The notes: a model not told the origin generated them from the sequence alone. A DNA stretch of 64,000 bases from Amia ocellicauda (GCF_036373705.1 NC_089867.1:9302001-9366000), one strand, 5' to 3'. Shown: positions 37,490 through 49,580, counted from the stretch's first letter. Translations and numbers: made by a program.

Positions 37490-37690
37490 ACCTCATTTAT
37501 TGTATTCACTTGTGTAAATTGGAATTTGTAAAATGTATTATGCTTTGAATTGCACTGTATTATGTAATCTGAATTTGTAATGTTTTATGCCTTGTACTGA
37601 ACTGTATTTTTGCACTTTGTATTGTGCTTATATTTTGTAAGTCGCCCTGGATAAGGGCATCTGCCAAGAAGTAAATAATAAAATAATAAT
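37490..37690 (+). mobile_element. L2/SINE-type 3' end
   Basis: A stretch rich in TTTGTAAT/GTATTATG words ends in GTAAGTCGCCCTGGATAAGG, CATCTGCCAAGAAGTAAATA and an A/T-rich tail. Same family as the repeats at 25785 and 27066. No coding part. Confidence 0.75.
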
Positions 37691-37981
37691 AAATAGATAG
37701 GATACCCCTGTTCCCCATTCAATCAAAGCAAGATAATATCCTTTTGGTCACCATGGGGAATTAAAAACACTTGTCAAGATATTTCTTGATTGTGTCCATT
37801 CCAAACACTGATCTCGGTCTAAACAGCTCAACAGCTAAACAGATGATGGAGAGATCTTATGCTGAGACCCATTAATGTTGCTTTGAACTTTAATTTGCTT
37901 GAACGAATAAATATATATTCCACTAGTACTTAAATGACTGTAATTGCTTATTACAGGGTATTCTTTTATGGTGCAACATTT

Positions 37982-39064
37982 CTATAGAACTGTAGGAGTA
38001 TCAGACTCTTCAGTGGATTTTTTAAATGTGAAATATGCAGAGTCTGTTCTAGCTTCAGGCATGGGGGCTTTGCATTGTTTGCACACAACACAATAGGACC
38101 ACCATGTAAATATGAGCTTCTTAACGAGCTTGTTGAAATCTTGTGCTGCAAAGGCATAGATGACTGGATTCAAACAACAATGAGCAAAACCCAGTGTCTC
38201 TGTCCAGTGCAGTGCAAGGCTCAGGTGATTGTTGGACTCACAGTCTTGAAAATATCCCATTTTTGACAAAGACTGTAAAAAAATGACCACATTGTATGGG
38301 GTCCAAAACAGTAAGAAAGCCATGACAACGGTGAAGATCAGCCTCACTGCTTTTTCCTTTTTATCATTTCTGCACCTCCTCAAAATGGAGAAGATGCTCA
38401 AATAACAGAAAGTCATAACAAACAGAGGAATCAGAAGACCTAAAATGTTAATTTCAAAATTCATGATCAGATGCCACTTGGTGTGCCCCTCTTCACGAAA
38501 CTCACTTTTGCAAGTTAATTTGCCCAGTTCAGTCTTCACCTGGCTGAACACTATCATAGGAACAGAGGCACAGCAACTGATGGCCCATACAACCAGGCTC
38601 ACCAGCAATCCATGGGTCACAGACCTGAGATGCAGAGATGCAATAGCATGCACTATTGCCAGATACCGATCTATGCTTATTATCATGATGAAGAAGACGC
38701 CAGCATAGAAGCCCATCAAATAGAATCCAGTGATTGCTTTGCACAAAAATCCTCCAAAGACCCACTCAGCCATGGCAGCATAGTGAGACCAGAAGGGTAG
38801 AGAGAAGACAAACAGCAAATCTGATATGGCCAAGTTCAGAAGGTACACATCCGTCATCTTCCTAAGCTTTTTGTACTTGATCAGGACGCAGACAACGAGG
38901 CCATTTCCAATTAATCCAATAATGAAGATCAAACTGTAAAGTGTGGGAAGAAACCAAGAGCCAAATTCCTTGACATTGTGATTACTGCAGGGCTCGGGAA
39001 TAGTACCAGGTTCAGCTGAATAGTAATCACTGTAGTCGTACACTCTCATCATTGAGGTATTCAT
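37982..39064 (-). CDS. CC chemokine receptor 3 of cluster (chimeric)
   Basis: Chemokine GPCR of 360 residues. Tail with YDYSDYYSAEP, Cys26, TM1 with GLIGNGLVV, LAISD in TM2, ECL1 WVFG, Cys108, DRYLAIVHA from 132, TM6 FWTPYN, TM7 NPVIYAF then AAQDFNKL, and a C-terminal Cys cluster. The start ATG at 39064 follows an acceptor TCTCCACAG (exon from 39074). The bases between acceptor and ATG are open in frame, so an upstream coding exon is possible, as in receptors 2 and 4. Residues 1-127 differ from receptor 4 at only two places (I46/V, K69/N), but after residue 127 the two diverge strongly. The 5' half therefore looks copied from receptor 4, replacing the gene's own 5' end, whose remnant is at 39220-39343. 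No stops or frameshifts seen. Confidence 0.95.
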   Translation of the reverse strand: MNTSMMRVYDYSDYYSAEPGTIPEPCSNHNVKEFGSWFLPTLYSLIFIIGLIGNGLVVCVLIKYKKLRKMTDVYLLNLAISDLLFVFSLPFWSHYAAMAEWVFGGFLCKAITGFYLMGFYAGVFFIMIISIDRYLAIVHAIASLHLRSVTHGLLVSLVVWAISCCASVPMIVFSQVKTELGKLTCKSEFREEGHTKWHLIMNFEINILGLLIPLFVMTFCYLSIFSILRRCRNDKKEKAVRLIFTVVMAFLLFWTPYNVVIFLQSLSKMGYFQDCESNNHLSLALHWTETLGFAHCCLNPVIYAFAAQDFNKLVKKLIFTWWSYCVVCKQCKAPMPEARTDSAYFTFKKSTEESDTPTVL

Positions 39065-39219
39065 CTCTGAGCTCCTGTGGAGAAATTTTAAAATAAATTA
39101 AATTAAATGTCTTTGTTCTTCATTTGATGTTCAAGTAACTACACACAAACATAATATAATATTTATATATGATTACATGATAACACTGCATTTAAAATTT
39201 CAAGTTTCATTTTTGTCAG
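38683..39219 (-). other. Gene-conversion-like tract shared with receptor 4
   Basis: Matches 44242-44826. I count about six differences in the 382 coding bases, three of them clustered at codons 66-69. Upstream of the ATG the copies match through the acceptor and intron down to TTTTTGTCAGAAA, apart from a TA array that is long only in receptor 4. Similarity stops abruptly at both ends. Confidence 0.85.
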
Positions 39220-39343
39220 AAACCAAGAGCCAAATTCCTTGACATTGTGAATATTGCAAGGTTCAAATGATATTTCCTCATCATAGTATTCTTTATAATA
39301 ATCTTGTGTAGTGTTTTGGTCTGAGACATTCATCTTTGAAATC
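39220..39343 (-). pseudogene. Orphaned 5' exon of a chemokine receptor (38 codons)
   Basis: Acceptor TTGTCTCTACAG, exon from 39343, ATG at 39333, then a 38-codon frame beginning MNVSDQNTTQDYY, with Cys26 and ending NVKEFGSWF. It is collinear residue for residue with the first 38 codons of receptors 3 and 4 but with a different variable tail. After codon 38 receptor homology ends at a junction with receptor 3's upstream sequence, and the frame runs 18 codons more to a TAA. Most simply, it is the original 5' end of receptor 3. Confidence 0.88.
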
Positions 39344-40260
39344 CTGTAGAGACAAAAACTATTAAAACCTGAAATAGCAACAGTGTGTCTCTTTCACTTG
39401 ACTATCACCAGGTCACTATGCTTTAAATGTTATCTTATAAAATGCTGTTAGATTAATTGCTAACACACTGACTAATATACATTCGTTTTGTTTTTATTCT
39501 TACTGGAGGGGTTCTGGCTTTCTAGTCCCCTTGTTTTAAACTGTTTATTAGTATGTGAACTGTTGCATGTTCAATATATAAACATTCTGTTAAATGGGTT
39601 TGCTATGGTTTTCTAAAAACCTCACATTTGCATCTCCACAGAAGTAATGTCCATATTGTAGAACTGTTACATGTTACATTACACATCCGAAAATGTCACA
39701 ATATTAACACAAAAATAACTACAAAAGTACAAAAAGTATAATAATGGCAATAGTAACATATTTAATCAACTTTGCTCTGCTTAATATCCATCTACATAGA
39801 AATAACCAAAAACACCCCATTCGCCTAACCCCAGGAAGTTTGAAAATTTATGAAAAATATAGTTCATATGAAGAAGAAAGATTTATTCCAGCTGACAATT
39901 TTATTATATGAGTGTTTATATGAATAATCATTTCACATTTATTTTGTAATGACATTCAAAGAAAATAAATTAGACAAATTCATGAAAATAATTTCTCAAT
40001 CACTTTATTTTACAGTTTGTGGTTAAATATATCACATAATTTTAACAATTCTTGTTTGCCTGTGCACCACCACACTGTCATCATCAGAAATGTCACATTA
40101 GGAAATATACCAAAAAGCTGCTCTGTATTTCTATTTGACAATTTTTCATACATTTGTATACTTTACAATCTATCTATCTGTTGTCTATATGTGTATCTTC
40201 AAAAAGGTAAGAATAACAATTACAATAAAGGAAATATATAAATTAAAAAGATTTGATGAG
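39344..40260. other. Upstream region of receptor 3
   Basis: AT-rich intronic or promoter sequence. No coding exon found. Confidence 0.4.
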
Positions 40261-40266
40261 ACTTAC

Positions 40267-40330
40267 CTTTTCCTTTCTTTGTATAGTGAAGCTCAGAACT
40301 GGATCAAACCGTTTTGTTTTTCCCCTGATA
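40267..40330 (-). other. Candidate non-coding 5' exon of receptor 3
   Basis: Minus strand sequence ending AAAGAAAGGAAAAG at a consensus donor GTAAGT (40266-40261). No ATG in the last 60 bases. Position about 1.2 kb upstream of the receptor 3 acceptor fits a leader exon, but only the donor supports it; the 5' edge is arbitrary. Confidence 0.3.
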
Positions 40331-41165
40331 TTTTAGGAACAAACTGAATTTCTAAATATATATTTATATATTATAATAGTGTGGTATATAATGTTGCTTC
40401 TGAGAACCAGCTTGAAATCAGCCTAGATCAGTACTTGGTGACAAATGTTGAAATGGTGTTGGTGATATCCTGTTTCTGACAATAATGATTTTGAGTATGT
40501 AAATGTGTGGATGGGAGCTAGAAGAGACAACCTATGAAAAACCTTATGCTATTTAAGGGTTACTGTTCTCATCTAAACAATGTGGGCACAGATTCTTAAT
40601 GAATTGATTTATAAATATCACAGGAGTACCACATGAATACCTCATGAACCTCATCACATGCATTACATGGATAACAAGGTACAGGTTTATGGACTAGGTT
40701 TGGGGTTAGGGTTTATACATGTGATCAGCATTAGATCAGTGGCAGTGCATGAGACATTCATAGGTTTTACAAAGGTCCCTTGGCATTCATTCATTAAGAA
40801 TTGGTTATTATTATTGTAAAGCGATAGCAAGTTATGAATAACCATTTTGTACTGAGATAACAGTTATTTAGAGCATATTACCAGCTCCCTGGATACCGTT
40901 CTCTTCTCATTTTTAAGTTGACTTGTGTCTGTAATTGAGATGGATTGAAAACTAGAAGATAACTGGATTTTCCTGTGTGAACTATAGCCTCTGTACCCTT
41001 AGCTGTTAATACAGTGAGAAGAATATTTGTGCCAAACAAAATAAGGCATCCAATTTAGGTTCTTTGAAAAGCCAGACAGTGAAAGTTTCTCTTTTTGCTT
41101 ATTTTTACTTTTTAAATAAAACACCTTGCTTTCATCCTTCCTAGTACTGAGGTAGTTCATCTTAT
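40331..41165. other. Spacer, no gene
   Basis: AT-rich; nothing recognised. Confidence 0.4.
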
Positions 41166-41169
41166 CATT

Positions 41170-41849
41170 GTGTTATCCTGAGCCCCATGGATACTGAGAT
41201 TCTCCTTCATGCCTTTGTTACATCCCGATTGGACTATTGAAATGCACTTTCTGTTAACCTTCCTGCTTGTTCTATAAATCGATTGCAGGTGGTGCAAAAT
41301 GCTGCAGCTGGGATCTTAACAGGTACTAGGTGGTCAGAGCACATTACTCCAGTCCTCAAGTGTCTCCCTGTCTACAACCACATTCATTTTAAAGTATTAT
41401 TGGTAACATACAAAGCATTACATGGTCAGGGTACTAGCTACATAACGGCCCTCATTAAGGTTTATGGCCCAGGACGACAGCTGAGATCCACAAACCTTGG
41501 ACTCTTGCAAAGAATAATCCCTAAACGCGTCACACTTGGTGGGTGTGTTGCTCCTTCCCTGTGGAATTCCCTGCCAAATTTAATCAGAGATTCCTACACA
41601 ACTGTTGATTTTAAAATTGCCCTGAAAACATTTAATATTTCTACAGCATTTGGTATTCTGTAATGTATTGTATATGCTTCTTAGAACATTGTATTTCAGT
41701 CTTGTCCGTATTTTACTCGTATTGATTTATTTATCTATCTATTGTATTTATTGTTCATTTCGTGTATCCTTTGCATTTGTGTCTTGCTATTAACTTGTAA
41801 AGCATTTTATGACACACCTCAGGGTGAAAGAGTGGTATATTAAATAAAA

Positions 41850-41850
<1 letters not shown>
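41170..41850 (+). mobile_element. LINE 3' end (L2-like)
   Basis: The plus strand reads FVTSRLDY near 41213, then after a stop LQVVQNAAAGILTGTR from 41280, ITPVLKCLPVYNHIHFK, VTYKALHG and LWNSLPNLIR. This is the C-terminal region of an L2-type reverse transcriptase. A 3' UTR with CTTGTAAAGCATTTTATGAC follows and it ends in a TTA array. Only the last part of the element is present. Confidence 0.85.

Positions 41851-41900
<50 letters not shown>
41851..41900. repeat. (TTA)n tail/microsatellite
   Basis: About 16 units of a trinucleotide, forming the 3' tail of the LINE fragment. Confidence 0.95.
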
Positions 41901-41901
<1 letters not shown>

Positions 41902-43059
41902 CAGCAAACTCTGGCATTCGGTTAGAAAAAATGTATTTTAAGATTTAGAGTTGGCATGCTCACTTGAGTAGTGGTTGTAAAAATTTATTGTGAGGAGAGT
42001 TCCTTTGTAGAGAAATGTTTGATTGATAATACATACACATATATAATAAATCTCCTATCTTCAGTTTTGCTCTCTATGTATTTTTTTGCAATATCAGCAA
42101 ATGTAATACAGCTTGGTTTCTATGTACTAAAAAAGAAAAAGAAAAATATTTCCATAATAGTGGTGACTGATTTGAGAGAGAAGTACGCATGGTTCACTCC
42201 TCTCACCAGTGGCAAACTGTGTTGTGGAGCCAGTGCTTGCACCCCCCCCATCCTCTCTTTCAGCCTCCTCCCAGAGAAAGCTGCATTATTGCAAAGATTA
42301 TTTTCTCCTGGGGGTGGTGGGGTATCTGATTTTGTGAAGCTTTTACTACAGATTAGTGTCTCCAACTGTGGGTGTGGGGGCCGACTGGGCCCTTCAGATC
42401 TGACACCAGGGACCATGGCCCCCTTGGTACCAACCTCCCCTCAGTATGCCACTGTCTCTCACCAATGAAGACGTTAGAAACCAGCTGAGAAGGCTAAACA
42501 ATTGATAGTTATCACAACCCTTTTGTGGTTACATAAAAAGTCACTGCTGTTTAAACTGACCTTTAGTTTGTGCATTAAAACATCCAGAAGCATCCAGTAA
42601 GCATCCAGAAAAACCTACTGAATAAGTTCCAACGGTAGAAACTGTATTTTTGTCCAAAACTATTTTTATTCAAAGTGTAAATATTCAAAGGAACAGAGCA
42701 AGACAAATACTTTTGTACAATAGACACTGCGTACAACAGAAAGTACTACACTTCATGCCACAGACATTTTGGGAAAAATAGTTTTGACTTCTTTGTTAGA
42801 ACAACTTACAAAATATACACATTTCACACAACAATACAGTGACCACAAAGACCATACAATATACCCTGTTAAGTCCTTATTGAAGTAAATTAACTAAGGG
42901 GAAGTGTAGAAAACAGTGCAACATTCATTTATAGGCTAGTAGTGAGAGTAAAATGCATCAGCACATAAATTCATGTTATTTAGTTATTTACAAGAATGGC
43001 TTTGCAGATTATTTCAGTACTGTTCACATCACATTTAAAAATCACATAATCACTACACT

Positions 43060-43060
<1 letters not shown>
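41901..43060. other. Spacer, no gene
   Basis: A 165-codon open frame spans 41971-42468, but it has no domain, no homologue I recognise and poor codon character. GC-richer sequence at 42200-42440 could be an old repeat. No gene supported. Confidence 0.45.
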
Positions 43061-43061
<1 letters not shown>

Positions 43062-43126
<65 letters not shown>

Positions 43127-43159
43127 CAAATACAAGGTATTGAGAAAAAATTATGTTGG

Positions 43160-43212
<53 letters not shown>
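43062..43212. repeat. Two (AT)n arrays with (CA)n end
   Basis: AT arrays at about 43065-43124 and 43161-43210, the second followed by CACACACACACA. About 35 ordinary bases separate them. Confidence 0.95.
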
Positions 43213-43222
<10 letters not shown>

Positions 43223-43545
43223 TTCTTTCACATAAAGATAATTGTTTTGGATTCATACAAAAAATGTGATAGGTTTGATCATTATTTACATTTCTTGGCA
43301 TTGTTCAATAACTAACAATATTTTCTTCCACTCATTTATTTTTCATTATTTCCTTTCCTCACAGGTTGTCACTCAGAGAATGTTGAGTAAATTAATATCA
43401 GAGGAGTAAAAATAAAATAAAAATGGTTAACCAGTATAGAATATAGCTATGCATAGGTGTTCAAACTAATACATTTTAAAATAAATCCATACATAATTTC
43501 AAAATCAAATTACACTGTGACCCAAATAAAGGCAAAATGGCAAAT

Positions 43546-44635
43546 CTATATGAGCCTTGTCTCATGCATGTCAGTACTAGATCGAGAATAGGTCGAGCTT
43601 CCCATATCTGGTCTCTCAGTGACAAACATCATGCACTGCTTGCAGGAAAAGCATTTTGAAGACCATTGATGGAGCAACCTTCTGACTGACTTTTTGAACT
43701 CCTGGCCTACAAAAGCATAGATGACTGGATTCAGACAGCAATGGATGAATGAAAAAGTCTCTGTCAGCTGCATCGCATAGCCCATGTAGCGGATGGAGGC
43801 GCAATGTTGAAGATAACCCAGGGTCATCAAAGATTGAAGAAAAATCACAATGTTGTAGGGAGCCCAGAAAATGAAATACACGATCACCACGAGAAATATG
43901 AGCCTGATTGCTTTTGCTTTTTTATCATTTCTGCACCTCTTTAAAGTTTGAAGGATAAATGAATAACAGAAAATCATGACGGAAAAGGGAATAATGAGAC
44001 CTACAATATTTACCTCAAAATTGGTGATCAGTTTCCAATTGTCCCTCTGCATTTCAGGAAACTCACTTTTACAAGTTAAGGCTCCTGATTCATTTTTTAT
44101 TTTACTGAACATTATAGTAGGGAATGAGGCACAAAAGCTGATCATCCATGTTACCATACTGACCACCAATCCAAGGGTCACAGACCTGAGCTTCACCGCA
44201 GCAACCGCATGGACAACTGCCAGATATCGATCTACAGTCATAATCATGATGAAGAAGACGCCAGCATAGAAGCCCATCAAATAGAATCCAGTGATTGCTT
44301 TGCACAAAAATCCTCCAAAGACCCACTCAGCCATGGCAGCATAGTGAGACCAGAAGGGTAGAGAGAAGACAAACAGCAAATCTGATATGGCCAAGTTCAG
44401 AAGGTACACGTCCGTCATGTTTCTCAGCTTTTTGTACTTGATCAGGACGCAGACAACGAGGCCATTTCCAATTAATCCAATAATGAAGACCAAACTGTAA
44501 AGCGTGGGAAGAAACCAAGAGCCAAATTCCTTGACATTGTGATTACTGCAGGGCTCGGGAATAGTACCAGGTTCAGCTGAATAGTAATCACTGTAGTCGT
44601 ACACTCTCATCATTGAGGTATTCATCTCTGAGCTC
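43546..44635 (-). CDS. CC chemokine receptor 4 of cluster, main exon
   Basis: Chemokine GPCR of 359 residues from ATG 44625, or 372 if joined to the candidate exon at 45966-45994. Landmarks: Tyr/Asp tail (YDYSDYY), Cys26, LAISD, ECL1 WVFG, Cys108, DRYLAVVHA from 132, TM6 FWAPYN, TM7 NPVIYAFVGQEF, a cytoplasmic Cys cluster (CFSCKQC) and a Ser/Thr-rich end. The exon opens at TCTCCACAG (from 44635); the ten bases before the ATG are in frame. It is the likely donor of the 5' half of receptor 3. No damage seen. A CCR1-5/8-type receptor; orthology needs a tree. Confidence 0.95.
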
Positions 44636-44720
44636 CTGTGGAGAAATTTTAAAATAAATTAAATTAAATGTCTTTGTTCTTCATTTGATGTTCAAGTAAC
44701 TATACACAAACATAATATAA

Positions 44721-44721
<1 letters not shown>

Positions 44722-44776
<55 letters not shown>
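44722..44776. repeat. (TA)n microsatellite in the receptor 4 intron
   Basis: Long TA array that is only a few units long at the matching place of receptor 3 (about 39163-39170). Confidence 0.95.
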
Positions 44777-44777
<1 letters not shown>

Positions 44778-44875
44778 GATTACATGATAATACTGCATTT
44801 AAAAAAATGTAAAATTTTTGTCAGAAATGTATCACCTCATACCAATTAAAATGTTTTGTGTTTGTTTTCTCTGTA

Positions 44876-44941
<66 letters not shown>

Positions 44942-44979
44942 ACTACTACTACTACTACTACTATTACAACTACTACTAC

Positions 44980-45038
<59 letters not shown>
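44876..45038. repeat. Compound (ATT)n-(ACT)n-(AAT)n array, inverted
   Basis: About 21 ATT units, then ACT-type units, then about 16 AAT units. The outer arms are complementary to each other, so the array is a large quasi-palindrome. Long open frames here are artefacts. Confidence 0.95.
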
Positions 45039-45039
45039 T

Positions 45040-45960
45040 ATTATTGTTGATTTTGTATGTATTAATCATAATACAAAACAGATTTAAACTATTGGACAAT
45101 TCACTACTACTAGTATTGCTTCTATCGTTATTGGTTTTATGTTCAGTTGATCTGTTCAATTCATATTCCTTTACAACATAATAATAAAAAGCTTTCTTCA
45201 TGTTTCGGTCCCGTAAATATTTCATAAATAATCTAGAATGGTATAATGAAAACATATTTTTTATTTTAATCAGCGGCAAGTTTCTAAATTGGTTTTCTAC
45301 GTCTCTTGTGTGTAGTTTGATGAATCAACCATGTGAAAGGTGTATACTGACCCCTGCAGACCTATATTTCAACATATTAATCTTTACATATATTCATATA
45401 ATATATAAAGAATGTAGAAAATTAAAAGCCACTCTTAAAGGATCTGCTTTCAATCATGTTGGGTAATTAGTTGAAAAAACAAATGTTTATCCTACCTTAT
45501 CAGTAGGGAGAGGGAAGGACATAATGTATTGTCTTTTTAAAATGTTTACACTATTTACAAGTTTAAACTGTTTGACATTTGTTTCATATAAGAAAGTTAC
45601 CACCAGGACCTTTGTGCGTAACATGCAGCACAACAAAGTGTAAAACTTGCACGTAGTTCAATAGATGAACATTAGTTAATCTGTAAATAGTTCAATAGAT
45701 AATTCTTAATAACTTTACCTCTCATTTACCAGTTTGACAGTTTCATACAAAATCTATAATTGTATTATCTCTGCAGATCTACATGCTTTGTTCATTTTAA
45801 TAAATACATTTTAATAAATATTAAGACATTTTATTGCATACAAGGTAATTCATCTTAAATGTCCAGACACTTTATGTATGAAACAAATAAACTAATAAAA
45901 ATATATATTTAGCCATGCATATTCTTAAGAACATTGTGTAATTATTATTTTACAATACGA
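45040..45960. other. Intron or 5' region of receptor 4
   Basis: AT-rich; no coding exon recognised between the array and the candidate exon at 45966. Confidence 0.4.
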
Positions 45961-45965
45961 CTCAC

Positions 45966-45994
45966 CCGTCTGTATCTGTCTCCCAGCTCTGCAT
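45966..45994 (-). CDS. Candidate receptor 4 N-terminal coding exon
   Basis: Minus strand ATG at 45994 encoding MQSWETDTD plus two bases, then donor GTGAGT. In-frame TAA TAA sits two codons upstream of the ATG, and A is at -3. Joining to the acceptor at 44635 stays in frame and gives MQSWETDTDGSSEM followed by the tail of the main exon. The phase (2) is the same as in receptor 2. Support is splice signals and frame only. Confidence 0.5.
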
Positions 45995-45999
45995 CTTGT

Positions 46000-48900
46000 G
46001 TTATTACATCTAAAGCAAAACGTCCCCAGAGATTGACTAGAAAGTGTTAGGTTTGGTTACATGTGATAAAGCCTAGTTTTAGTAATTTCCTGGTTGAGAA
46101 AAAGGTGTGTCTAAGTATTTTATTCTTTTGGTCTCAGGCTTTCAATGCAATGAATATCTTTCTATAAAAAATGTATATATTTAGCATGGAACAGATAAAT
46201 TAGCATACAATGCACACAATTAATAGTTTGGAAAGTTACCTCTTGAGGTTTCGTCTTTTAAAACAGTTTCTATTTACACCTTATTTACACTAAAACAACT
46301 AATCTAGTACTTTTGAAACACATTAGTCTTCTGTATTGATATGATTCTTAATCACACTATCAGTCATAACAGCTGTAATTCTGTGGCCTTAGCAACTTAA
46401 TGTTTTCTGTTTTAAATATCCCAGAAAGATTCACTTTCATGTGTTTATCTTATCAACTTTTATGAATCTTAGAACTGACTTGTCATCTAGGTGTCAACTT
46501 TATATTTAGCCACTTTACTATCATTTCATTTCCACATTCAAAAAACCTTTCCCAAGACCATGCTGATTGATGGATTTGGATCAATGTGTCGAAACCTAAG
46601 ATGGAATTCCATCAACACTGATCCAGCTAAGAGAGAAGACGTTTTCAACCACATCTGAAAAGATATCATAAGGAAACAAGTATAGTTTAATTAACAATAT
46701 TTAAATTGATTATAAAATAACATTGTAGCACATGAAGTCTAAGATCACAAGATATGAATTTATTATTCCAGTAGCATTCACTGTAAATGTGTTATTCATT
46801 TGGCGGTATTAGAATCACTTTTATTACTCAATCAAAAGAACTCCAGATCATTTATTGTATTTATCATAAGTACTCGTGTTCCTACTATGTCTAAATTAAA
46901 GTTTCATGTCAAGATATATACAGTGACAGTGATGTGTTGTTCTTGGGGTCGTATTAACATATTAACTGTATTACTTCTGACACTTCATTCCACAGTTCTG
47001 AAACATTCATATAATAAAAACGTAAACCTAACTTTTTCATTCACTTCATGATCTCTGTGTCAAATAAAAACACTGAATCACTGAAGCAAAAATCTGTATA
47101 TTGCTGTTCATTACCATGATTTTGTGGTTGGATGTGTAACAAAATGTGTTGCAATTTCTTGCCTGCCAACTGAGCCAGTGCTTCATCTAGAAAGACCTGC
47201 AGTGCACTCCTGTGACCAGACCTAGACAGTGCAGCTCTCCACACTTAAAGCAGCAGAAGATAAGAACCTGCAAAAGAGGAACTAGATTAGTTTGGTATGG
47301 CAATTCCATACACAGTTTTGTTTTCACACCATTTTATGTAATACTACGTAATACTATGTCTGCACTTCTTCTCTTTCTAAATTACTAAATTCAAGACAAG
47401 AACAGGGCATATATGATCGTAACACCCGTGTTCCCCTCCGATGTCCAGGATGAGACACTGTTCCCACAGACAGTAAACTGGATGCCCTAGAAAACTAAGC
47501 TTTACTCTGGAATCATACACTTCCGAAACTACGACCTCTTGGCTCTTCTCCAAAATCTGTGCATCAGGAAGGGTGTAATCTTGTCAGTTCACACTCATTC
47601 TCTGACTCACAGGCCTGGGGAGAAGTAAATAATGCGGTACATCCTTATTTTATAACTTTGTTTGGCCCTCACCTCTCCTGCCTCTATCTTACAGCATGCC
47701 TTGTTGAGGGGGTGTAACTTGTTCTGCCCACTGGGGCAATAGTTAATTCATTAATTCAAATAGTTTAGGTTTCTTTTCTGTCCAAACTTGTGGCAGCTTA
47801 CAAGCTCCAATGGACAAGACAATAGGCCAAAATGAAACAAATGAATCTGTGATATGCAACATAGTACATTAGAAGAGAAACTTCTAAGTTTTTAATTTTA
47901 ATTTTCGTTAATTTCGTTATACTTCCTAAATTAAGTAGTTAACATAGCAAGCAGATTCCTGGGTTCTCTTCCCATAGTTACCATGTTGTTATCTTAGTTC
48001 TTCTTGCTAGTCCTTATTACCTCCTTCTGTTTCCTTATTTCATTATTAGTTCATCTTAATGTATTCATAATAATAATTTGATCTTAGTTGATTATGATGT
48101 ATGATAAACATTCAATTTAAGGACATGTTGTGGACCTGTATAGGATTACAACCAAGATCTGTGTGTAGAGAGGGATCTGTATTACTGTAAGGTGGACTCC
48201 CATGAGAGTTAGGATTTTTGTTTTTCATTTTAGTTTTGTTTCATTTACCTAGAGCACCATGCAAGGATCTCTTATTTCGATTGACCCCGGCTTATGAAAA
48301 CCCTGGCACCGTGTCCACTTCACTCAGTGCAACACTACTTACACACATATGTATTGTATTTTCTGTCCCTATGCTGACATTGACAATAAAAAAGTGTAAA
48401 TGACTATGTTTAATGTCCATACATAACATTACATATTCTGATGAGATTTTTTTTATTTTAAGTGTATAGGTTCTGCACTCAAGTCATTATAATCATACTG
48501 GTTAAGAGAAACAAAGTGATGCTGTATATCTCAGGACCAACACTACAATGAGCAGAAGTCTGCAGGTAATGTGGGTGGAATTGATAACCCTAATTAGCAT
48601 AATTACAGCTTTTCTTTAACACAATTATTTTTTGATTCTATAAAAAAAGACTATAGGTTCAAAAAGTATCTTAAAGCAAATAAACTTAAATATCACCAAC
48701 GAACCCATGTGCTATAGCATTGAGCAGAAATCACAATCACAAAGTACAAATGTGTAGGCTACTCTTTAAGATTTGTGTTTATAAGTAATGGAAAATAGCC
48801 CCTGATAATCAAATAGACCTTGATTGGGTGATTTGTATGGCCATTTAGCATTTCTGAACTACATAATTTTATTTACATGGCAGACTTTATAATGGTTACA

Positions 48901-49580
48901 GACTGTATTTATTAGTATGTTAATTGTTTAATTTCTAAATATTCTGTAAAAACAGGTCTGTTTGGGTCTGCATAGTTAGTAAGGAGCTGTATAATAAGTT
49001 GCACTCTAGCTAGTAAGGTCCCAGACAGCAAATTAAGTTGGCCCCATGTTGGTTTATGGTTGGCTTGGTTAGTTGTTAGGTGGCACATTAACCATGGGCT
49101 AACATTTTCACAACCTAAAATTGCTGTCTGGCTTACTATCTCTGGAGCTGCCAAGGAAAAAACAGGCTCGGAAACAGAGACTAGTTGATCCTTTGTTTAA
49201 TACGTAACAGGAATAAGCGTGGTTGTTGTTCTACCAAAACAGGATTTCAAGAAGGAGCTTACAATCTGTACAATGGACATATCTCTACAAGCTGGCTAAT
49301 ATTCTTCGTTACATACAGTGCTGGGTAAAGTAATCGAATTGATGTTTCCCTGTTAAATGGCTATATCTGCTGGAGCTTTCTGACATTGTTCTTGACCTTG
49401 CTGTAAGAAATCCACAGCCAGGAGTCCTAAAAAACACTCTAGAAAATGTAATAGCATGTTAACTGAACACAAATAGATTATTAATTAAATAATTGGTCAA
49501 CATCTATGGATGACACTCAATCTGAAGTGTTACCAAAAACACACGCACTCCTCTGACAGATCCTTAATCAGATATTTAAA
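46000..49580. other. Spacer, no gene
   Basis: AT-rich with short open frames only. Nothing else could be assigned; repeats too diverged to recognise may be present. Confidence 0.4.

Noticed and set aside
39220-39343. Orphan exon as a normal alternative first exon of receptor 3
   Set aside because: No donor follows it in frame and its frame ends soon after the junction; it duplicates codons 1-38 instead of adding to them.
41971-42468. 165-codon open frame
   Set aside because: No domain, no splice context, unlike any family I recognise; the frame crosses A-rich and C-rich runs.
42953-43315. 120-codon Tyr/Ile frame
   Set aside because: Read through two AT arrays.
46500-47280. Possible coding pieces near 46560 and 47040-47244
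   Set aside because: Short frames without domain or splice support; could be decayed repeats.
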